In this document: piece after piece, positions 6,840 through 14,622 of the stretch
Position numbering within the stretch: position 1 is the stretch's first letter
Layout of the letters: each line of letters begins with the position of its first letter
Source: JBGPIK01 sp041484845
GTDB taxonomy: Bacteria > Desulfobacterota > Binatia > UBA9968
Length of the DNA: 20,477 nucleotides
Assembly: GCA_041484845.1 (NCBI GenBank)
Contig: JBGPIK010000077.1
Coordinates: 1-20,477, forward strand
Direction of reading: 5' to 3'
Translations under genes and position numbers: made by a program
Notes under the pieces: model-generated
Told to the model about the DNA's origin: nothing
The model's database searches: none
The model's input: the letters and a program-made list of their open reading frames with translations, nothing else

Positions 6840-7342
6840 AGGCGCTCGGCTGGTCAGTCCTCGCTCTCGGCGGGCTGTTTCTCATCGGGCTTCTCGCCGG
6901 CGTGTTGTTTTTCTTGTATGCGCTGCTCTTGGATGGGCCATGGGTTCTCTTCTTTTGGGCTACTGGATCACTGCTGTTCCTGGTCTTGATCATTAAACTT
7001 CTTACCCGTGGCGCTCTAGATGACAAGGCACAGATGAACTTGGCAGCGATGATCTGGGAGCTTTTTGGTGGCGCATTTGGCTGGACTTGGATTATTTTGG
7101 CGGTTGCCTCTCTGGTGCTTTTCGTCAAAGCACTTCTGTTCGGCGGACTCTGGTCAGACTTTTTCGTCTGTCTCCTGGCATCGGCTGGCTGCAAATGGTT
7201 TACTCGGTACTCGATGTTGGCTAAAGAGCGGGCGATGTTCAAGGAAAACCTCGTCGAGAAAGGGCTCACCAAGGAGGAAGCGCGGCGGATCTTGATCGCG
7301 AGAGCGCGAGAAATCATCGAGCGGCGTAAACCGCCCGCATAG
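6836..7342 (+). CDS. Small multi-pass membrane protein, 168 aa
   Basis: An unrecognised inner-membrane protein. Hydrophobic segments lie at about residues 8-32, 36-57, 80-101 and 105-120, giving four predicted helices, followed by a basic, helical cytoplasmic tail (from about 122; KERAMFKENL, KEEARRILIARAREI). The ATG at 6836 overlaps the stop of a short upstream frame. It follows attC 2 by about 50 bases and so may belong to a third cassette, but no convincing attC closes it. The stop context GCATAGC is only a poor match to R''. It could act with the FRG protein, for example as a membrane effector, but nothing beyond proximity supports this. Confidence 0.7.
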   Translation: MKALGWSVLALGGLFLIGLLAGVLFFLYALLLDGPWVLFFWATGSLLFLVLIIKLLTRGALDDKAQMNLAAMIWELFGGAFGWTWIILAVASLVLFVKALLFGGLWSDFFVCLLASAGCKWFTRYSMLAKERAMFKENLVEKGLTKEEARRILIARAREIIERRKPPA

Positions 7343-7641
7343 CATCACGCACACTGAGCGAGATCAGTCTGCAACTCCACAATTGGACCCGTGGGAAGCG
7401 TCGTCGATGGACTTGCAATGTAACAACCGGTTCGAGGAGGAAAAAAGGGGATAAGTCCAATTATTGTGAAGGTTGCCTAACCCACCGTTTCAGTTGTGCG
7501 GGCTGGCGCTCAACGATTTGCGCTTTTGTCCTCACCTGCAAGAGCTTGACTTTTATCCTCTCCTGGACCACAACCGGGCCAGAAGTCAATCGCTGCTGTG
7601 AACTTATGGCTGTGGTCGAGCGGCAGGAGGACCAAACAACG
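7343..7641. other. Gap before the catabolic cluster
   Basis: No gene seen. The ORF of the first binding protein runs open upstream to 7546, but that part lacks protein character. ACTGA-GCGAGA-TCAGT (about 7351-7366) forms a small hairpin without a T-run. TAACCCACCGTTT at 7478-7490 repeats part of the element at the left end of the window. No good promoter was identified, although the cluster probably starts here. Confidence 0.4.
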
Positions 7642-8628
7642 ATGAGCATGAAGTTTTTTACTTTAACCGTGCCGTGGTTTCTGTTTTTCTTCGCGAGCAA
7701 CGCCGCATCAGCGGAAAAAATCCGCGTTGCTTTCGTCTCGCCGAGCCCCAGCCAATCGCCGGTCTGGATCGCCAAGGAAGCCGGCTTCTTCGCCAAGCAA
7801 GGGCTAGATGCGGAGGTTGTCCTCATCCCCGGAAGCCCGAGATTGGTTCAAACGCTCATTTCCGGCGATGTCGATTACGCCGTGGTCGGCGCCAGCGCGG
7901 TGATACGCGCGCGCATGCGCGGCGCGGACGTTTTGCTCCTCGCCACCACCGCAAACTTCAGCAATATGAAGCTTCTCGTTAGCCGCGATTCCGGCATTCG
8001 CCAACTCGAAGACTTAAAGGGTAAGACGCTCGGCGTGTCCCAGTACGGTTCCGACGCCGACGGCTTTGCGCGCATCGTCGTGGAGAAAGCGGGGCTCAAG
8101 CCGGACAAGGACGTTCCCATCATTCAGATGGGAGGACACCCTCAGGTCGCTGCGGCGATTGCGGCGGGGAAGATTCCGGCCGGAGTTCTCGGCGGATTGG
8201 CGCTTTTAACGGCGCAAAAATCCGGCGCCATCCTGCTTACCAGCGGAGCCAAACTCAAAACCGCGGCGCTCAGCGGAACCCTGGCGACCACCGGAGCCCG
8301 CATTCAGCGTAACCGCGACTCCGTATTGAGATTCATGCGCGCTTTCGTCGAGGCGGTGCATTACTTCAAGACCAACCCGGACGGGACCATCCCGATTTTG
8401 CAAAAATACATGGGCGGCATCACTAGCGAGAATGCGCGCACCGTTTACGACGAAACGCTGGAAGTGATGGAAGATTTCCCTGTGCCGACGGAAAAAGGAC
8501 TGCAGGCCGTGCTGGATCGCGAGAGCGACCCGAAAGCAAAGAGCGCCAAGGCTGCTTCTTTCGTCGATTTAAGTTTTCTCCGGGAACTAGATCGCCGCGG
8601 GTTGGTGGACAAAATATACCGGAAGTGA
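7642..8628 (+). CDS. ABC transporter substrate-binding protein (NMT1/TauA-like), copy 1
   Basis: A 328-residue periplasmic solute-binding protein of the NMT1/SsuA/TauA type. The signal peptide runs to about residue 24 (hydrophobic core VPWFLFFFA, cleavage after ASA). The mature start EKIRVAFVSP is followed by PVWIAKEAGFFAKQGLD and a VQTLISGDVDYAVVG block, both typical of the family. A later block is LKGKTLGVSQYGSDAD. The ATG at 7642 is chosen because AGGAGG lies 11 bases upstream; the longer frame from 7546 would bury the signal peptide. It is the first gene of the six-gene cluster. No permease or ATPase gene is in the window. A close paralogue is at 12232-13275, and the two share long identical stretches such as IIQMGGHPQVAAA. 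The ligand is unknown but is probably linked to the downstream enzymes. Confidence 0.92.
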   Translation: MSMKFFTLTVPWFLFFFASNAASAEKIRVAFVSPSPSQSPVWIAKEAGFFAKQGLDAEVVLIPGSPRLVQTLISGDVDYAVVGASAVIRARMRGADVLLLATTANFSNMKLLVSRDSGIRQLEDLKGKTLGVSQYGSDADGFARIVVEKAGLKPDKDVPIIQMGGHPQVAAAIAAGKIPAGVLGGLALLTAQKSGAILLTSGAKLKTAALSGTLATTGARIQRNRDSVLRFMRAFVEAVHYFKTNPDGTIPILQKYMGGITSENARTVYDETLEVMEDFPVPTEKGLQAVLDRESDPKAKSAKAASFVDLSFLRELDRRGLVDKIYRK

Positions 8629-8638
8629 ATGGGACTGG

Positions 8639-8663
8639 ATTCCCGATAGAAACATTCGGGAAT
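8639..8663. repeat. Nomadic hairpin between binding protein 1 and the CoA-transferase
   Basis: ATTCCCGA (8639-8646) and TCGGGAAT (8656-8663) form a perfect 8-bp stem with a 9-base loop, within GGACTGG...GAATGACGG. This resembles a widespread interspersed palindrome of bacterial intergenic DNA. There is no T-tract, so it is not an obvious intrinsic terminator, though it could stabilise a transcript end. Confidence 0.55.
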
Positions 8664-8718
8664 GACGGACTGTCGGAGCGCTTTCGCTATTTTGAATTAT
8701 AGGAATTGCGGATCAATC

Positions 8719-9927
8719 ATGGAAGCAACGACGAATCAGTTACCTCTCAGCGGAATACGGGTTTTGGAATTGGGCCATATTGTGGCCGGCCCAACGGCGG
8801 GCCTGATCCTGGGCGATCTGGGTGCCGATGTAATCAAGATCGAGGACCCGTCCCGCGGCGGCGATCAGGCGAGAAAATCGCCGATGGGCGCAAGCACCTT
8901 TTATTTTTTGAACCGCAACAAGAGAAGTTTTGCCGTCAACCTGCGCGAAGCCGAGGGGAAGGAGCTGTTCATCAAGTTCGCAGCGAAAGCGGATGTCGTG
9001 CTGGACAACTATGCGCCGGGAGTTTTGGAGCGATTGGGAGTGGATTACGACACCGTTGCCAAGATCAACCCGCGGGTCATCTATTGCTCGATCAACGGCT
9101 TTCTCAAAGGACCCTACGCCCATCGACCCGCGCTTGATGAGGTCGCACAGATGATGGGCGGAATCGCTTACATGACGGGATTGAAAGACCAGCCGCTGCG
9201 CATCGGCGCGTCCGTGACCGATATCAGCGTCGCTACTTACGGCGTCATTGGAATTCTTTCGGCGTTGCTGCAGAGGCATCTAACGGGGCAAGGCCAGCGC
9301 CTGACATCGGGCCTGTTTGAAACGGTGGTCTTTTGGGTCGGACAGCACATCGCTCATTTTGCCGTATCGGGCGAAGCGCCGCTGCCGATGCCGGTGCGCA
9401 GAATGGGAACTCGTTTTCGCTGGGGCGTCTTCGACCTATTCCGCGCCGCGGATGGAAAACAAGTATTTATAGGAATCACCAGCAACCGCCATTGGGAAAC
9501 TTTTTGCGCGGAATTCGCTCAGGCCGAGCTTGCCGCGAACCCCGCTCTTCACGATAATGAGGCGAGAACTCGCGCGCGCGATTGGCTTCTGCCCCAGGTC
9601 CAGGAAATCGTCGGCCGTTATGCCTGCAAAGAGCTTATGAATAAGCTGGACAAAGCCGAAGTCCCCTACGCGCCGGTGAATACGCCGGCTGATCTGTATG
9701 AAGATCCCTATTTAATGGGAGATAACAATCGCTTGCTTCCCGTGAACATGGGACAAAAAACCCTGCGCCTTCCCGCTTTGCCCATTGAAAGCGACGCGTT
9801 TGAATTCTCCGTCAGAAGGCAACCGCCGCGGCTCGGCGAGCATAGCGGCGAGATCCTCCGGGAGTTGGGGTTGTCGGAAAGTGAAATTGATCGTCTGGCT
9901 AAAGAAAAGATCGTAGGGATCGCGTGA
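8719..9927 (+). CDS. CaiB/BaiF (class III) CoA-transferase
   Basis: A 402-residue cytoplasmic family III CoA-transferase, which moves CoA between carboxylic acids through an aspartyl-CoA thioester. The N-terminus has LSGIRVLELGHIVAGPTAG (residues 10-28) and LGDLGADVIKIEDP (31-44), both diagnostic. LNRNKRS (64-70) and the D-V-V-L-D-N-Y-A-P-G block (92-101) follow. The likely catalytic Asp168 sits in SVTDIS, where family members have the aspartyl nucleophile, before the ATYGVIGILSALLQRHLTGQGQ helix. The ATG at 8719 starts the canonical N-terminus; the longer frame from 8662 runs through a hairpin repeat. It lies between binding protein 1 and the aconitase-like genes. It probably activates the acid that the downstream lyase cleaves. 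Donor and acceptor cannot be assigned. Confidence 0.93.
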   Translation: MEATTNQLPLSGIRVLELGHIVAGPTAGLILGDLGADVIKIEDPSRGGDQARKSPMGASTFYFLNRNKRSFAVNLREAEGKELFIKFAAKADVVLDNYAPGVLERLGVDYDTVAKINPRVIYCSINGFLKGPYAHRPALDEVAQMMGGIAYMTGLKDQPLRIGASVTDISVATYGVIGILSALLQRHLTGQGQRLTSGLFETVVFWVGQHIAHFAVSGEAPLPMPVRRMGTRFRWGVFDLFRAADGKQVFIGITSNRHWETFCAEFAQAELAANPALHDNEARTRARDWLLPQVQEIVGRYACKELMNKLDKAEVPYAPVNTPADLYEDPYLMGDNNRLLPVNMGQKTLRLPALPIESDAFEFSVRRQPPRLGEHSGEILRELGLSESEIDRLAKEKIVGIA

Positions 9928-9967
9928 GTAAGAGTTACGGCAGTGCTTATTTCGCGCCACTCTCTTT

Positions 9968-9989
9968 CCTCCCCGGCACGCGGGGGAGG
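9968..9989. repeat. GC-rich hairpin before the dehydratase genes
   Basis: CCTCCCC (9968-9974) pairs with GGGGAGG (9983-9989) around an 8-base loop. It sits in the 163-base gap after the CoA-transferase and looks like a piece of a nomadic palindromic repeat. No T-run follows. Confidence 0.45.
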
Positions 9990-10090
9990 ATGCAGGAGGG
10001 GGTGTCGCGATGATGGTTGGGTATTGCGACACAGTTTCACAAAGCCAAAGGCAAAACGCCGAAGTTTTCTTGAATCAGAAGGACAATTCC

Positions 10091-11368
10091 ATGGGAAAAA
10101 CGATCACGGAAAAAATTCTTTCTAAGAAGTCGGTGGAGCGGCGCGAGGTCCGCGCCGGGGATTACGTCGGCCTCAAAATCGACGGCCTACTGCTGCCGGC
10201 AGTCGTCCCACAGGTAAATGAACAGGCGGTTGAAGCCGGCTTGCCGGAAGGATTGCCGCGGCTCTGGGACACCGAACGGGTCTATATGATGACCGATCAT
10301 CACCAGCCGCCGACCACCGAATTGCAGGCGCGCCGCAACAAAGCCGCCAGGGAATTGGCCGCTCGCCTGGGAGTCAAGTATTTTCACGACGCGGAGCCCG
10401 GCGTGTGCCACCAGATGATGTGCGACTACGGTTATGTGCGTCCGGGCGAATTGATCGTCGGTCCGGATTCGCATTGCACGTTGTACGGCGCGCTTAACGC
10501 CGCCGGCGCGGGGATTGCCGAGCCCGATGCAGCCTATGCGGCGGTCTTCGGAGAGTTGTGGTTCCGAGTTCCCGAGACGATTAAGATATCGGTCAAGGGA
10601 ACACTTCCAAGCTCTTATCCAATGGCTAAAGATCTCGTCTTGTATTTGGCCGGAAAATACGGCGACGATATGGCTCAATACGCGGCGATTGAATACACCG
10701 GCGCGGCCGTGCGGCAAATGGATCTGTCGAGCCGGATGTGTCTCGCCGATCATGGAGTCGAGCTGGGCGCCAAGTTTGCATTGTTCGAAGCGGACGAAAA
10801 AACTTTCGCGTATCTTAAGAACCGCACAGACAAGCCTTTTGAAACCGTCTCTTCCGACCCGGACGCTCACTATTCACGAGAAATTACGGTTGATGTAGAT
10901 GAAGTCGGCATTCGCGTCGCCAAGCCTCACACCTTCGACAACGTGGCACCGATCGAGGAGGTAGCCGGCAAACGCATCGATCAAGCGCTGATCGGCTCAT
11001 GCGCCAATGGGCGGCTCGAAGATATAGAAGTGGCGGCAAGGCTTCTCAAGGGTAGAAAGGTAGCCAAAGGGGTCCGCCTCATCATTTCGCCGGCCTCGTA
11101 CATTGTTTACAAGCAGTGTTTGGAAGCAGGGCTGGTCGAGCCGCTTATCAGTGCGGGCGCCCAGTTCGTCCAACCCACCTGCGGTGTGTGCACGGCCAGG
11201 CTCGGCTACATGGCGGACGGTGAAGTGAGCATCACCTGCACGACGAGAAACTATCGCGGGCGCAAGGGCAGCCCCAACTCTGAGGTTTACCTCGCCGGGC
11301 CTGCTACCGTAGCGGCATCGGCGATAACAGGCGTGATTACGGATCCACGGGAGATGTTGAATGCTTGA
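10091..11368 (+). CDS. Aconitase-family dehydratase, large subunit (LeuC/HacA-like)
   Basis: The 425-residue catalytic subunit of a two-subunit [4Fe-4S] hydro-lyase of the 3-isopropylmalate dehydratase/homoaconitase type. The three cluster cysteines are visible: Cys304 in IGSCANGRLEDI, and Cys364 and Cys367 in PTCGVCTARLG. MTDHHQP (67-73) and VGPDSHCTLYGALNAAGAG (123-141) are family substrate and cluster-site motifs. The ATG at 10091 has AAGGA about 8 bases upstream; the longer frame from 10010 begins in a repeat. It overlaps the small-subunit gene by 8 bases. The setting (CoA-transferase, lyase) argues against leucine synthesis and for catabolism of a malate-type acid, e.g. citramalate/mesaconate or 2,3-dimethylmalate. 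That is inference; a stray leuCD is the main alternative. Confidence 0.92.
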   Translation: MGKTITEKILSKKSVERREVRAGDYVGLKIDGLLLPAVVPQVNEQAVEAGLPEGLPRLWDTERVYMMTDHHQPPTTELQARRNKAARELAARLGVKYFHDAEPGVCHQMMCDYGYVRPGELIVGPDSHCTLYGALNAAGAGIAEPDAAYAAVFGELWFRVPETIKISVKGTLPSSYPMAKDLVLYLAGKYGDDMAQYAAIEYTGAAVRQMDLSSRMCLADHGVELGAKFALFEADEKTFAYLKNRTDKPFETVSSDPDAHYSREITVDVDEVGIRVAKPHTFDNVAPIEEVAGKRIDQALIGSCANGRLEDIEVAARLLKGRKVAKGVRLIISPASYIVYKQCLEAGLVEPLISAGAQFVQPTCGVCTARLGYMADGEVSITCTTRNYRGRKGSPNSEVYLAGPATVAASAITGVITDPREMLNA

Positions 11369-11891
11369 GCTAAATAATTTTGTCATCAGAGGACGGGTGT
11401 GGAAGTTCGGCGACAGTGTCGACACCAATATCATTGCGCCGCTTCACGTCATGCAAAAAGGCGAGATCGAAGAGATAGCGCGGCACACGATGGCCGCCGT
11501 GCGCCCGGAGTTTCCTGACCAAGTCCGCCCCGGCGACATCATCGTGGCGGGAGGGAACTTCGGCTGCGGCTCTCATCGCCAGGAGGCCAATCTGGTGCTC
11601 GAGCAAGTCGGCATCAGGGCCATCATAGCCGAATCCGTGGCGCGGATATTTCTGCGCACGTCGATCAATCTCGCTTACCCGACATTGGTTGCGCCGGGGA
11701 TTTCCGCCCTCGTCGAAGATCACGAGGAGCTGGAGATTAATTATCCCGAAGGAAAAATCCGCAATCTGCGCTCCGGCCGGGAAATCGCGCTGCCGAAGTA
11801 TCCTCCATCGGTCGAACAGATCTTCGCAGCCGGAGGAATCCTGACCTTGCTGAGGGAGCGCTGTATCAAGGAAGGACTGCTTCGCTTGTAA
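11361..11891 (+). CDS. Aconitase-family dehydratase, small subunit (LeuD/HacB-like)
   Basis: The 176-residue swivel-domain subunit that completes the active site of the large subunit at 10091-11368. Typical features are the RGRVWKFGDSVDTNIIAP start (residues 10-27) and the GGNFGCGSHRQEA loop (64-76), corresponding to the substrate-binding NFGCGSSRE loop of LeuD. Here the serine-arginine-glutamate core reads S-H-R-Q-E, a variant also expected in archaeal-type and HacB-like enzymes. IIAESVARIFLRTSINLAYPT (88-108) matches the family. The ATG overlaps the large-subunit stop (8 bases), so the subunits are made in equal amounts. About 340 bases of repeats follow before the second binding protein. 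Confidence 0.92.
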   Translation: MLELNNFVIRGRVWKFGDSVDTNIIAPLHVMQKGEIEEIARHTMAAVRPEFPDQVRPGDIIVAGGNFGCGSHRQEANLVLEQVGIRAIIAESVARIFLRTSINLAYPTLVAPGISALVEDHEELEINYPEGKIRNLRSGREIALPKYPPSVEQIFAAGGILTLLRERCIKEGLLRL

Positions 11892-11972
11892 GACCGGCCC
11901 GATTGGACCGGATAAGATTCGTGGCCTCAGGGAAGGTAAGAACAAAGTATGAGACCGATAGCGAAACTCGGA

Positions 11973-12110
11973 AAATCTCCCCTCGCCCCTCTTTTCCAAA
12001 GAGGGGAACTTGCAGTCGCAAGAGAGGAATTCCCAAATACTTTCAGAGCAAATTTCTACTTTCCTTCGTGGAGCATTCCCCCTTTGAAAAAGGGGGACAA
12101 AGGGGGATTT
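11973..12110. repeat. MITE-like palindromic element in the 11892-12231 gap
   Basis: The ends are AAATCTCCCC (from 11973) and GGGGGATTT (to 12110), inverted with respect to each other. Inside are two strong hairpins: CCCCTCTTT-TCC-AAAGAGGGG (11986-12006) and CCCCCTTT-GAA-AAAGGGGG (12078-12096). This resembles a widespread nomadic element of the 'AAATCCCCCT...AGGGGGATTT' kind. A T-run (12115-12119) follows the second hairpin, so it could also terminate transcription. The rest of the gap (12130-12205) holds CCCTC/GAGGG-rich repeat remnants and no gene. Confidence 0.65.
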
Positions 12111-12231
12111 GAATTTTTTCACATGTTCAGGGTCAGGGTGAGGGGGCACTTCAAGCTTGGTCACCCTCATCTCTCAGTCCTGTCCCCTCTAGGGAGAGGA
12201 TGCTGTCACCAGGCCAAAGAGGGAGCAATTC

Positions 12232-13275
12232 ATGCTGAGCCGTAAAGAGGAATGTGTACGCCGGAACGTTGGCATTCACCTGAATGAACGGGGGACTTTC
12301 CTCGCTCTGATCTCCACCATTGGGTTCTTGTTTTCTCTCACGCCCGGAATTTCTGCGGCGGAAAAGATCCGCGTTGCATTTGTCTCCCCTACTCCGGTAT
12401 TCGCGCCTGCGTGGATCGCGAAAGAGACCGGAATCTTTGCCAAGCATGGCCTGGATGCCGACGTCATCCTCTTAACGGGAAGCCCGCGGCTAGTCCAAAC
12501 ACTTATTGCCGGTGATCTGGACTTCGCCGTAGTCGGCTTGACCGCAGTGATGCGGGCGCGCATGCAAGGCGCCGAGCTTGCGGTGCTCGCGACAACGACC
12601 AACGTTTCTGTCATGAAGCTTCTCGTCAACCGCCAATCCGGGATCCGTCGGCTTGAGGAATTAAAAGGCAAAGTCATGGGCGTCTCCCAGTACGGTTCCG
12701 AGGCCGACGCCTTCGCGCGAATCGTCGTCAATAAAGCGGGCCTAAAGCCCGACAAAGACGTCGCCATCATCCAGATGGGAGGCCACCCTCAAGTGGCCGC
12801 GGCGCTGGTGGCCGGGAAGCTCGAGACCGGGGTTCTCGGCGGCTTGGCCTTACTGACGGCCAAGAAATCCGGAGCCGTCGTTCTCGCAGACGGCGCCAAG
12901 CTCAACACAGTCTCCATGGCCGGAACCCTCGCCGTGACCCGGCGCACGATTCAACGCAGCCGCGATACTGTCATGAAGTTCATGCGTGCTTTCGTCGAGG
13001 CTTTTCATTATTTGAAAACGAATCGCGAAGGGAGCATTCCCATTCTGCAGAAATACATGGGCGGGATCAACAGCGAGCAGGCCCGCTTTGTCTACGACGA
13101 ATACGTGGATCTTTACGAAGAGCTCCCCGTGCCCAGGGAAAAAGGGTTTCAAGCGGTGCTGGATAACGAAACCGATCCGAAAGCGAAAAATTTCAAGCCG
13201 GCGGATTTCGTCGACTTGAGTTTTTTAAACGAGATCGACCGCAGCGGACAGGTGGAGAAAATTTATAAGAAGTAA
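12232..13275 (+). CDS. ABC transporter substrate-binding protein (NMT1/TauA-like), copy 2
   Basis: A 347-residue periplasmic binding protein, close paralogue of the one at 7642-8628. The signal peptide has a long polar N-region of about 20 residues (LSRKEECVRRN...), then a hydrophobic core (TFLALISTIGFLFSL) and a cleavage site near ISA-AEK. The mature protein begins EKIRVAFVSPTP, as in copy 1. Blocks such as GSPRLVQTLI, GVSQYGSEAD, KAGLKPDKDV and IPILQKYMGGI match copy 1 with few changes. The ATG at 12232 has GGGAG about 8 bases upstream, and no later in-frame ATG precedes the signal core. It lies between the dehydratase and the lyase genes. Two similar binding proteins in one cluster suggest two related ligands or duplication followed by specialisation. 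No permease is present. Confidence 0.92.
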   Translation: MLSRKEECVRRNVGIHLNERGTFLALISTIGFLFSLTPGISAAEKIRVAFVSPTPVFAPAWIAKETGIFAKHGLDADVILLTGSPRLVQTLIAGDLDFAVVGLTAVMRARMQGAELAVLATTTNVSVMKLLVNRQSGIRRLEELKGKVMGVSQYGSEADAFARIVVNKAGLKPDKDVAIIQMGGHPQVAAALVAGKLETGVLGGLALLTAKKSGAVVLADGAKLNTVSMAGTLAVTRRTIQRSRDTVMKFMRAFVEAFHYLKTNREGSIPILQKYMGGINSEQARFVYDEYVDLYEELPVPREKGFQAVLDNETDPKAKNFKPADFVDLSFLNEIDRSGQVEKIYKK

Positions 13276-13324
13276 ATGGCGCAATGAAAGTACAAAGTTT
13301 TTCCATGCGGCGATTAGCGACTCA

Positions 13325-13445
13325 TGTCATTCTGAGCCGAAGGCGAAGAATCCGCGCAGCGTTCTGAGGTATAGCCGAAGAATCTCTTAACAAATGAGTT
13401 CCTTCACTATGTTCAGGACAAGCCTTCACTTCGTTCAGGATGACA
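13325..13445. repeat. Nomadic TGTCATTCTGAG-type element
   Basis: It begins TGTCATTCTGAGCCGAAGG (13325) and ends CAGGATGACA (13436-13445), an inverted copy of the start with one change. The interior has GAAGAATC twice and TTCAGGA twice. It matches a very common interspersed element of environmental bacterial genomes. It fills most of the gap before the lyase gene and has no coding content. Confidence 0.7.
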
Positions 13446-13478
13446 CCCTTTACGCCTTGATTCAGACAGGAGAAACGT

Positions 13479-14582
13479 ATGCGACAATGGCCTAAGATCG
13501 AGTACAAAGAGGAATGCATGCGCGAGGGCATGCAGATCGAAGACGTCAATATTCCCGTCGAAAAGAAGCGGCGCTTGCTCGAGGCCATTTCTGAAACGGG
13601 CCTGAAGAGCATCGTCGTCGGCTCTTTCGTCAGTCCCAAATATACGCCTCAGATGGCTTGCATTGATGAACTCCTCAGCGGCTTTCGTCCCAAACCGGGC
13701 GTAACTTATACCGCGCTCGTGGCGAATCCGCGCGGGGAAGAGCGCGCGCGCGCGTATTCGCCACCGCTGACGCTGGAGCGCGAGCCGGTTCCCTACTTGC
13801 GCTGTCATTTGTGCGATACTTTCGTGCGGCGAAACTTTAACCGCGCGCAGTCTCAAGAGATCGCGCGCTGGCCCCAGATCGTCGAACGCGCCAAGCAGAA
13901 AGACGCGGCAGCGGCCGGGATCGGCATCAACGCCGCTTGGGGTTCCAATTTTCTCGGCCTCTTCACGCTCGATCAACGCATGGAGATGTTAAGCCGGCAG
14001 CATGCGCTTTGGGATCAGGTGAGAATCCCGGTGACGCACGTGAGCCTGGGCGATCCCATGAGTTGGAACGCTCCTCATGAAGTCGACGAAACGCTGGCGG
14101 CGATTAAGCAGCGTTGGCCGGCGATCACACATTTCAAACTTCATTTTCACAACGCGCGCGGGATGGCGCTGCCGTCCACCTATGCGGCGCTGCGCACGCT
14201 GGAGGCGACGGACACGGTTTATCTCGATGGCTCCATCGGCGGGATCGGCGGTTGCCCCTACTGCGGCAACGGTCGCGCCACGGGCATGGCCGCCACGGAA
14301 GATCTGATGCACCTGTTACAGCGGATGGGTATCGACACCGGCGTTAATCTGGACCGGGCGATCGATTGCGCGTGGATGCTGGAGGAGATGATCGGCCGGC
14401 CGACGATGGGACATGTCTCAAAAGCGGGCCCTTGTCCGATCAATCCTAAGGATTGGTATGATCCGAATATGCCGTTCGTGGAAACCTTTGAGCAAGCGCG
14501 TCATTTTCGCTTCGGCCCGGACGCCTATAAAGATGGCCAAAGGCCGTGGAAGGAACCGATTCCCAAACCGCACGCCGCATGA
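13479..14582 (+). CDS. HMG-CoA lyase-like TIM-barrel acyl-CoA lyase, 367 aa
   Basis: A member of the HMGL/pyruvate-carboxyltransferase family (DRE-TIM metallolyases), which cleaves a 3-hydroxyacyl-CoA, in HMG-CoA lyase to acetyl-CoA and a keto acid. The metal-site start reads MREGMQIED (14-22), with Glu16 where HMG-CoA lyase has Asp in RDGLQNE. The metal-ligand pair is LHFHN (221-225; His222, His224). The catalytic-cysteine loop GGIGGCPYCGNGRATGMAATEDL (254-276; Cys259) matches the HMG-CoA lyase signature, with Cys262 an unusual addition. The 367 residues exceed the roughly 300 usual, with an additional C-terminal tail. AGGAGAAA lies 3 bases before the ATG. It is the last gene of the cluster and probably the cleavage step after CoA transfer. 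Its substrate is unknown; citramalyl-CoA, dimethylmalyl-CoA or HMG-CoA are candidates. Confidence 0.88.
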   Translation: MRQWPKIEYKEECMREGMQIEDVNIPVEKKRRLLEAISETGLKSIVVGSFVSPKYTPQMACIDELLSGFRPKPGVTYTALVANPRGEERARAYSPPLTLEREPVPYLRCHLCDTFVRRNFNRAQSQEIARWPQIVERAKQKDAAAAGIGINAAWGSNFLGLFTLDQRMEMLSRQHALWDQVRIPVTHVSLGDPMSWNAPHEVDETLAAIKQRWPAITHFKLHFHNARGMALPSTYAALRTLEATDTVYLDGSIGGIGGCPYCGNGRATGMAATEDLMHLLQRMGIDTGVNLDRAIDCAWMLEEMIGRPTMGHVSKAGPCPINPKDWYDPNMPFVETFEQARHFRFGPDAYKDGQRPWKEPIPKPHAA

Positions 14583-14622
14583 CGGAAACTTTTTTCGCGG
14601 GTTGAAGCCGGTGGGGAATATT

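Noticed and set aside
7337..7480. A possible attC after the 168-residue membrane gene (GCATAGC around the stop, GTTCGAG near 7431, GTTGCC near 7473).
   Set aside because: The R'' candidate matches the expected ATCTAGC at only four bases and no L'/L'' pairing was found.
8639..8663. An intrinsic terminator after binding protein 1.
   Set aside because: The stem is good but no T-run follows, and the sequence resembles a dispersed repeat.
11370..12170. A 266-codon minus-strand frame across the small dehydratase subunit and the repeat-filled gap.
   Set aside because: Half is antisense to a clear LeuD-like gene and half is palindromic repeat.
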